Assembly (NCBI GenBank): GCA_964611185.1
Contig: CAZSXE010000030.1
Location: 1 to 20,749 of the forward strand
DNA length: 20,749 nt
Origin: CAAGNP01 sp964611185
GTDB taxonomy: Bacteria > Bacteroidota > Bacteroidia > Bacteroidales > UBA932
Reading direction: 5' to 3'
This document shows positions 15,621-20,749 of this stretch, in pieces. The number at the start of each line of letters is the position of its first letter. Position 1 is the stretch's first letter. Below the pieces are notes generated by a model that ran no database searches, was not told the origin of the DNA, and saw only the letters and a program-made list of their open reading frames with translations. A program made the translations under genes and the position numbers.

Positions 15621-16919
15621 TTAATATGATAAATTCCATGGTGCCCGCATGGGCTGATTTACCAAGCGATTGGCTGCGGGGTCATTTACAAATTCCATCT
15701 TTTCGCTATCAAATTCAAGTGTACGGTTCAGCTGAAGTGCTACGGCACCGATATTGACGAGAGTACAGCTTCTGTGTCCGTTAATCTCATTCAATGCAAA
15801 TTTTTGCCTGGTTCTGATGCACTCAGCAAAATCGGTGTTCTGCGGCTTGGGATCGGGGAACTGTGCCAGTTTCATCTGCCAGTCGGGAATATCGCATATA
15901 AAATTGTTGTAAACATTGCCTTTAGGCCCTGAGATATACGGGGTGTCGGGATTACCGTAGTCTCCTCCCCACAGGACGATTTGGCATCCGTCCGCATATG
16001 TGTATGTAATCGATCTCCAGGTGCCTACTGCATCATAGTGCTGCTGAGGAGCATCTATTTCTACTTTAACGGGGCTTTCGTTGTCTTTTCCGAGGAAATA
16101 TTGGACAGGGTCCATATAGTGCTGTCCCATATCACAAAGACCGCCACCGTCATAGTCCCAATAACCACGGAATGTCTGATGCACTCTGTGGGAATTATAT
16201 GGTTTATATGGGGCGGGGCCTAACCACATATCATAATCAAGCTCAGCGGGAACAGGCTGAGGATCAAGATGTTCCTTCCCTACCCAATAGAACTTCCAGT
16301 CAAAGCCGGTATGCTTGGAAATAGTGACTTTCAAAGGCCAGCCGAGAAGGCCACTTTCTACAAGTTTCTTGAGGGGCTTTACGGTAGAACCAAGACCGTA
16401 AAAATTATCGTGAAAGCGAAACCAAGTATTTAGCCTGAAAACTCTGTTATATCTTGCGACGGCATCTCTGACCATCTTACCCTCACCTATAGTTCTGGTC
16501 ATCGGCTTTTCGCACCATATATCTTTGCCTGCTTTGGCAGCGGCTATACTCATGAGTGCGTGCCAATGAGGAGGTGTGGCGATATGGACCACATCTACGC
16601 TTGGATCGTGGATAAGGTCCATCCAGTTTGAATAAAGATTAAGATTTTCATCAACCATCTTATTACCCTCGGAATGCATCTTGCGGGCAAGATCTTTTCC
16701 GGCAAGGAGATGATTTTTGTCCACATCGCATATTGCAGTAAGACGAGCCCCGCCATACTCAAAATGACCGCGGCCCATACCTCCTACACCGATAATACCT
16801 TTTGTTAGCTGATCACTGGGGGCAATGTATCCCTTTCCTCCTAGAACACTGCGGGGAATGATGGTAAGAGCAGCAAGAGCCCCTGTTGTTTTCAAAAAAT
16901 TACGTCTGTTTAAAGTCAT
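15621..16919 (-). CDS. Tat-exported Gfo/Idh/MocA-family oxidoreductase (432 aa)
   Basis: The N-terminus LNRRNFLKTTGALAAL carries a twin-arginine signal, followed by a Rossmann domain with GIIGVGGMGRG (41-51), TAICDVDKNH (61-70) and the family motif WCEKPMTRT (135-143). The C-terminal domain has GYWDYDGGGLCDMGQHYMDP (252-271), with His267 in the expected catalytic position. Conserved neighbours such as WLGPAPYKPYN (232-242) are shared with the 502-aa paralog (LFIGPAKYRPFN), so the two form one subfamily with different lengths. The stop is 18 bp before the HEAT-DUF1080 start. It probably oxidises or reduces a sugar or keto-sugar in the periplasm; the direction is not known. Confidence 0.9.
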   Translation of the reverse strand: MTLNRRNFLKTTGALAALTIIPRSVLGGKGYIAPSDQLTKGIIGVGGMGRGHFEYGGARLTAICDVDKNHLLAGKDLARKMHSEGNKMVDENLNLYSNWMDLIHDPSVDVVHIATPPHWHALMSIAAAKAGKDIWCEKPMTRTIGEGKMVRDAVARYNRVFRLNTWFRFHDNFYGLGSTVKPLKKLVESGLLGWPLKVTISKHTGFDWKFYWVGKEHLDPQPVPAELDYDMWLGPAPYKPYNSHRVHQTFRGYWDYDGGGLCDMGQHYMDPVQYFLGKDNESPVKVEIDAPQQHYDAVGTWRSITYTYADGCQIVLWGGDYGNPDTPYISGPKGNVYNNFICDIPDWQMKLAQFPDPKPQNTDFAECIRTRQKFALNEINGHRSCTLVNIGAVALQLNRTLEFDSEKMEFVNDPAANRLVNQPMRAPWNLSY

Positions 16920-16923
16920 ATTG

Positions 16924-18030
16924 TTATTTGATTAAATTTTTCTTTTTTAAAACGCCGTAACCTTCTCCTTTCACTTCGCGACGATACAATATCTTTTTCA
17001 AAGTGCTTTTATCTCCTTTCACAGGAAGATCGTTTTTTGATGCATCTTCAAGAAAACGCCATGCATACTCAGAGGCCATAGCTCCATCTCTGAGTGTGGG
17101 CAGAGCAGGATTAACAATACCGGATCTTACCGAATCTGCAAAAAGGTCAAGTAAAATATTGATATTTTTATCTCCGTATTGTTTCTCTATCCTTACTGTT
17201 TTAGTAACTCCGTGAATCTCCACAATCGCTGTTTTGTAATCGTGTGTCATCCTCGCTACCCCTTTCGTCCCTATTATATCATTGTAAGAAATATGTGTAA
17301 GATCTTTTGATAGCTGACCGTACATGTGTCCCTGAGTTATATCGAATGTAACCCCATTTTCAAATGTTCCGTGACACTGAAGCCACCACGGCTCTCCCCA
17401 GTCCCAAAAATCCACCCCCTGCGCATGCCATGTCTTATATTCGCTTCCTGCAAGCCACCTTGCAAGATCCACATAATGCATTCCGCAATCATGGAAGCAT
17501 GGCCCCTCAGGTCCGTGTCCCTCTCCGGGGGCAAGTCCGGGTGTCAAATGACATATTCGTATAATAGCAAGTTCTCCAAGTTCTCCAGATTCAAGCCACT
17601 TGCGCAGTTCTATATTGTACCATGCATTTCTCAGAGGAAGATTTATGGTGGATAACAATCCTGAAGAAGAGACTTTTTTTACGATTTCCCACTCCTTCTC
17701 TATCTTGTCCGAAAGAGGCTTTTCAGTAATAATATGTTTTCGGGTGGATATTGCTTTTTCAAACTGCCCGTAACGGGAATCTGCCAAAGCGGAAAGGATA
17801 ACCACCTCCACTGAGGAGTCACTGAAAACAATATCTTCATCATCTATTACAAGTGTTTTATAAGGGAGATTCAGCTCTTTCAAGACCTGCGACGCCTCTT
17901 CCTGAGAAAATTTATCGACATCACATATATATGAAACCTCCCATTTATCGCTTAAAGACATTTCGCGAAGGTAGAAACCTCCTATCCTTCCAAAACCTAT
18001 AATCGCTGCTTTAATTCTTCTATTGCTCAT
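16924..18030 (-). CDS. Cytoplasmic Gfo/Idh/MocA-family oxidoreductase
   Basis: I choose ATG 18030 (368 aa, MSNRRIKAAIIGFGRIGG) because it places the dinucleotide-binding GFGRIGG at residues 12-18, as is normal. An upstream in-frame ATG at 18078 overlaps the patatin stop as TAATG and would add 16 residues. No signal peptide is visible with either start, in contrast to the two Tat-exported relatives. Other landmarks are ICDVDKFSQ, the EKPLSDKIE motif, and HDCGMHYVDLARWL in the C-terminal domain. Its stop is 4 bp from the next gene. The likely role is an NAD(P)-dependent step on a sugar that has been imported, such as reducing the keto-sugar back. Confidence 0.85.
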   Translation of the reverse strand: MSNRRIKAAIIGFGRIGGFYLREMSLSDKWEVSYICDVDKFSQEEASQVLKELNLPYKTLVIDDEDIVFSDSSVEVVILSALADSRYGQFEKAISTRKHIITEKPLSDKIEKEWEIVKKVSSSGLLSTINLPLRNAWYNIELRKWLESGELGELAIIRICHLTPGLAPGEGHGPEGPCFHDCGMHYVDLARWLAGSEYKTWHAQGVDFWDWGEPWWLQCHGTFENGVTFDITQGHMYGQLSKDLTHISYNDIIGTKGVARMTHDYKTAIVEIHGVTKTVRIEKQYGDKNINILLDLFADSVRSGIVNPALPTLRDGAMASEYAWRFLEDASKNDLPVKGDKSTLKKILYRREVKGEGYGVLKKKNLIK

Positions 18031-18077
18031 ATTGAAAATTTTGGTAAAGTTAATAAAAATGGTATTACCACAAATCA

Positions 18078-19025
18078 TTATTTCCAGAACTCATACCATT
18101 TTTTCTTTGCCTGCACATTTTCTTCTGTTTTCGGCTCTTCTTTTACAGGAAAATGGTTACAAGCCTCTATCATTTCGGGGTGATCTTTCAGATAAGTTTT
18201 CATCATCAAATAGCCATACCTGTAGATCTCTTCAAACTTGTCAAACTCAAGCATAGCATACTGATCAATAGCGTGACAATCGATTAAATAATCGCAGGCT
18301 TTTCTCCCCGGGACACTGCTTACAATAGCCAACGAATGGATATATGAAGTTACAATATCTTTTATGTTTTTGACTTTTACCTCTGATTTCTCCGGCATTA
18401 CATCTACTCCTATCAAAACATCTACCTTATTCCTGATTACATAAGAAGGGAAATGATTAAGAGAACCTCCGTCCACATATATTTTATTATTGATTATAAT
18501 GGGTTCAAAAATGGCAGGGATAGACATGGATGCCAACAGATATTCTCTGAGATTTCCACCGGAAGAGATAGCCTCTGTTCTCGAATCGGTGATATTGGAG
18601 ACTGTTATGGTCATATTTTTGTTCAAATCTTCAAAGTTGTTGGATTCTAAATATTTATTTAAAATATTTTTAATTTTTTTATGGGTATAAATAGCCATCC
18701 CTTTATTATCGGCACCTGTTATGGCAAAAATCTTGTCCGCTTTATACAACTGCTCCGAGATTACCATATCTCTAATAAACTCGGGAGAATACCCGTGACA
18801 GTAAAAAGTCCCCACAAGAGCTCCCATACTCGCTCCTGCCACATATTCGGGAGAAATACCATATTCTTCAAGAGCTTGCAGCACCCCTATATGGGCAAAG
18901 CCCAATGCTCCACCACCACTAAGGAGAATACCTACTTTAGGTTTATCGTTCTTTGCCTCCACTTGCAAAGATGAAAATAAAGGGAATGCGATCAATAACG
19001 CTAACGCAATCAAAAAATTCTTCAT
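18078..19025 (-). CDS. Patatin-like phospholipase, exported (paralog 2 of tandem pair)
   Basis: This 315-aa serine hydrolase has a signal peptide (about 1-24) and the full patatin signature: oxyanion-hole loop SGGGALGFAHIG (36-47), nucleophile Ser66 in GASMG, and the catalytic Asp185 in VDGGSLNHFP. Bacterial patatins cleave acyl chains from glycerolipids. The C-terminus is a variable Glu/Lys-rich linker ending in KKKWYEFWK, the same last nine residues as the neighbouring paralog. No POTRA or barrel domain follows, so it is a soluble or peripherally attached protein. It starts 12 bp after the stop of the first patatin, and its own stop overlaps an upstream ATG of the oxidoreductase gene. Confidence 0.9.
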   Translation of the reverse strand: MKNFLIALALLIAFPLFSSLQVEAKNDKPKVGILLSGGGALGFAHIGVLQALEEYGISPEYVAGASMGALVGTFYCHGYSPEFIRDMVISEQLYKADKIFAITGADNKGMAIYTHKKIKNILNKYLESNNFEDLNKNMTITVSNITDSRTEAISSGGNLREYLLASMSIPAIFEPIIINNKIYVDGGSLNHFPSYVIRNKVDVLIGVDVMPEKSEVKVKNIKDIVTSYIHSLAIVSSVPGRKACDYLIDCHAIDQYAMLEFDKFEEIYRYGYLMMKTYLKDHPEMIEACNHFPVKEEPKTEENVQAKKKWYEFWK

Positions 19026-19037
19026 ATTTTCTATTTT

Positions 19038-19961
19038 TTATTTCCAGAATTCATACCATTTCTTTTTCTGTGTCTTATCAGGCTTGCTTTCTTTCGGGGG
19101 GTGAATATCGGCAGTACATTTGGATACTATTTCGGGATTATTCTTCAAATAATCTTTAGCAAGCAGATACCCATACCGGTATATTTCCTCAAATTTATTA
19201 AAATCAAACTGAGAGTATATATCACACGCACGAGATTCGATATAATAATCTATTAATTTCTTTTTGGGAGCGGCATTGGACTGAGCTACAAGAAAAATCA
19301 ATCTGTTGGCCATATCGGTAACATTGTCTAACTTAACCTTATCCGTAAACGGCAGCACATCGACACCTATCAGCACATCTACATCTTTTCTTATTTCCGA
19401 GGCGGGAAAATGGTCCATAGTTCCCCCATCTACAAACACATGATTATCGATTATCATCGCCTCGAAAATAATAGGAATAGACATAGAGGCGATGACATAT
19501 TCTTTTAACTTGTCACCACTACTTATAACCTTAGCTTCCGGTATTGTAAGATCAGTGGCACTGATGTAAAGATGACGAGAAAGCTCATCAAATGAATTGG
19601 TGGGAAAATATTTATCAAGTAGTGACATTACTTTCTTATGACTTGAGAGTCCGAGTTTGTTTTTACCCCCTGAAAGAAAGGCAAATATATTGGCGGAATT
19701 ATACAATTCTTCCTTGAATACTATTTTACATATCTCCTCGGGTGAAAACCCATTGGCATAGAATGCCCCCACAAGAGAGCCCATACTCGCACCCGCTACA
19801 TACCCGGGAGAGATACCATACTCTTCAAGAGCTTGAAGTACCCCCACATGGGCAAATCCGAGGGCTCCACCTCCGCTTAAAACGATACCTACTCGGGGTT
19901 TTCTTTGAGAAAAGGCTGAAACAGAGAGCAACATCAGCAGTATGAAAATAATTCTTTTCAT
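19038..19961 (-). CDS. Patatin-like phospholipase, exported (paralog 1, first gene of the operon)
   Basis: This 307-aa protein has a signal peptide (MKRIIFILLMLLSVSAFSQ) and patatin motifs SGGGALGFAHVG (29-40), Ser59 in GASMG, and Asp178 in VDGGTMDHFP. It is clearly a tandem duplicate of the next gene: the stretches around residues 29-68 (GVLQALEEYGISP, YVAGASMG) and the region EFDKFEEIYRYGY / DFNKFEEIYRYGY agree closely, as does the C-terminal KKKWYEFWK, while middle parts differ. As first gene of the nine-gene operon it would be the most strongly expressed. Substrate unknown; a membrane or dietary lipid, or an acylated glycoside, is possible. Confidence 0.9.
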   Translation of the reverse strand: MKRIIFILLMLLSVSAFSQRKPRVGIVLSGGGALGFAHVGVLQALEEYGISPGYVAGASMGSLVGAFYANGFSPEEICKIVFKEELYNSANIFAFLSGGKNKLGLSSHKKVMSLLDKYFPTNSFDELSRHLYISATDLTIPEAKVISSGDKLKEYVIASMSIPIIFEAMIIDNHVFVDGGTMDHFPASEIRKDVDVLIGVDVLPFTDKVKLDNVTDMANRLIFLVAQSNAAPKKKLIDYYIESRACDIYSQFDFNKFEEIYRYGYLLAKDYLKNNPEIVSKCTADIHPPKESKPDKTQKKKWYEFWK

Positions 19962-19980
19962 ATATTTAATTTTTAATTGG

Positions 19981-19988
19981 TAAAGATA
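19981..19988 (-). promoter_or_regulatory. Candidate -7 box of the patatin/keto-glycoside operon
   Basis: On the minus strand this reads TATCTTTA, one base off TAnnTTTG, 19 bp before the ATG at 19961. The region upstream is A/T-rich with a terminator beyond it, so a promoter must lie here, or further upstream if read-through is used. I see no clear TTTG -33 element. Confidence 0.35.
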
Positions 19989-20000
19989 TATAAAAAAAAT

Positions 20001-20038
20001 AAATTAAAAACGCCGAGTATCAATCTCATACCCGGCGT
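20001..20038 (-). terminator. Intrinsic terminator after the small membrane protein gene
   Basis: Minus-strand bases 20038-20028 (ACGCCGGGTAT) pair with 20020-20010 (ATACTCGGCGT) around a 7-nt loop, with one mismatch, and are followed by TTTTTAATTT and a longer T-rich run. It lies 26 bp after the stop of the 134-aa protein and separates it from the patatin operon. Confidence 0.75.
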
Positions 20039-20064
20039 AATTAAAATTATATATATACTCCCTT

Positions 20065-20469
20065 TTATTTATCCTGCAACTTTTTAGTTTTCTTATCGAA
20101 ACAGTAAGAAACGAGCAGACCGGCTCCACCGAAAAGGAGGATACTTGATGCGTATATCACTGTCAGCTGCTCAGAAATATTGTTCAACAGGTCACCTCCG
20201 CAAGCGCTGTATAATCCGCAAGAATAGGAGATAATATATCCCACCAAAACACCCAATCCTATCCCGACAAGAAGACATCCCCACATAATAGCTTTGTTTG
20301 AGACAATGTTATCGTTGCCGAACAGATGGCTCAGATTGACATTGTTTTCTTTTGCAAAATCGAGCTTTTCTACAAGATTGATTCTCTCTTTTCTGTGTAC
20401 AAAAACCTCAACCGCTTTGTAGCATGTGACGAATACTATCGCCACAATAAATACCTGTGTTAAATCCAT
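20065..20469 (-). CDS. Small membrane protein with three hydrophobic helices (DUF6249-like)
   Basis: This 134-aa protein has hydrophobic segments at about 4-25, 59-81 and 103-123. A charged cytoplasmic-looking loop lies between the first two (HRKERINLVEKLDFAKEN) and the tail is Lys-rich (DKKTKKLQDK). Two Cys at 84 and 90 (SCGLYSACGG) flank a short loop after the second helix. It resembles the short DUF6249-type proteins often found in Bacteroidota ECF-sigma operons, a view supported by the ECF-type promoter before it, but I assign this only tentatively. It is a separate transcription unit closed by a terminator. No function is known. Confidence 0.7.
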   Translation of the reverse strand: MDLTQVFIVAIVFVTCYKAVEVFVHRKERINLVEKLDFAKENNVNLSHLFGNDNIVSNKAIMWGCLLVGIGLGVLVGYIISYSCGLYSACGGDLLNNISEQLTVIYASSILLFGGAGLLVSYCFDKKTKKLQDK

Positions 20470-20511
20470 TTTAATAATATTTAATTGTTAATAATTTTGC
20501 TTTGCCCTTTT

Positions 20512-20537
20512 GACGAGTTTCTTCAAAAAAGGTTACA
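20512..20537 (-). promoter_or_regulatory. ECF-sigma-type promoter for the small membrane protein
   Basis: The minus strand has TGTAACC (20537-20531), a 15-bp spacer beginning with a T-run, and CGTC (20515-20512). An AAC -35 core with a CGTC -10 core at this spacing is typical of ECF sigma promoters. The transcript would start near 20504, leaving a leader of about 35 nt before the ATG at 20469. Confidence 0.55.
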
Positions 20538-20589
20538 AAATTTCACCGTTTTTCTTTAACCATTGACATTAAGCCACTTCCACACATTG

Positions 20590-20611
20590 CCCGGTCCATC
20601 TTTGGACTGGG
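20590..20611. repeat. Short hairpin sharing its core with the 54-bp palindrome
   Basis: CCCGGTCCA (20590-20598) pairs with TGGACTGGG (20603-20611) around a 4-base loop, with one G-T pair. The core GGACTGGG and its partner CCxGTCC also form the centre of the palindrome at 4919-4972. The flanking sequence to 20749 holds no gene that I can support. Confidence 0.5.
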
Positions 20612-20749
20612 ACGATTGCGGATAATACTGAATATTATTATGTTGAAAAAAACGGCTGAAGGAACGCCATTAATCCGATGATGATGATATATTATTAACA
20701 AATCTGATAATTACACCAAATTTGAAACAGAGCACCATATCGGATGAGG

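Noticed and set aside
20492..20499. TAATTTTG, a + strand match to the -7 consensus
   Set aside because: No -33 box and no + strand gene downstream within the window; likely chance in AT-rich DNA.
20556..20669. A 37-codon minus-strand frame before a stop, reading ...YYPQSSQSKDGPGNVWKWLN
   Set aside because: It looks protein-like, but an in-frame TAA (20672-20670) precedes it, there is no ATG, and it contains the 20590-20611 hairpin. It may be the tail of a decayed gene, but nothing in the window supports that.
20680..20692. Short GAT repeat (about four units)
   Set aside because: Too short to be called a microsatellite or to suggest slippage.

Overview
The window looks like a chromosomal piece of a Bacteroidota genome, most likely order Bacteroidales. 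The evidence is a FecI/FecR pair with an STN-domain partner, LacZ-type GH2 and DUF1080 enzymes, AT-rich leaders without strong Shine-Dalgarno sites, and promoter boxes of the TTTG / TAnnTTTG type. I saw no tRNA, rRNA, CRISPR array, transposase or phage gene. Nearly all of the window is coding.

Left part (1-4898): the start of a lipoprotein gene runs off the left edge. Next to it is a membrane protein with an SH3-like segment and two CxxC pairs. Divergent from these is a signalling cassette on the + strand: an ECF (FecI-type) sigma factor, its FecR anti-sigma factor, and a secreted protein with an STN domain plus a carboxypeptidase-regulatory-like domain. That third slot is normally filled by a TonB-dependent receptor, but no beta-barrel is present. 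Regulatory structures in the cassette include a TTTG/TAnnTTTG promoter with a 10-bp inverted repeat on it, a hairpin between FecR and the STN gene, and a terminator after the STN gene.

Middle (4890-6327): a 54-bp perfect palindrome with no loop, with outer 10-bp arms on exactly the same centre, lies before a secreted protein that joins a SagB-like nitroreductase to a CBM9-like domain.

Right part (6338-19961): nine minus-strand genes are packed with gaps of about 50 bp or less, or short overlaps, and are probably one operon read from about 19980 to 6338. In order: two tandem patatin-like phospholipases, a cytoplasmic Gfo/Idh/MocA oxidoreductase, a Tat-exported Gfo/Idh/MocA oxidoreductase, a HEAT-repeat protein with two DUF1080 domains, a second Tat-exported Gfo/Idh/MocA enzyme, a DUF1080 lipoprotein, an exported TIM-barrel isomerase/epimerase-like protein, and a GH2 beta-galactosidase-like enzyme. 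Oxidoreductase + DUF1080 + TIM-barrel is the gene set of the 3-keto-glycoside route, in which the sugar is oxidised at C3, the glycosidic bond is broken by elimination or hydrolysis, and the product is rehydrated or reduced. The inferred job is mostly periplasmic breakdown of a glycoside or glycolipid; the leading patatin pair suggests that acyl groups are also removed. No SusC/SusD pair is present.

Right edge (20001-20749): a terminator separates the operon from a small three-helix membrane protein, which has an ECF-type promoter upstream. The last ~200 bases hold a short hairpin and no gene I can support.
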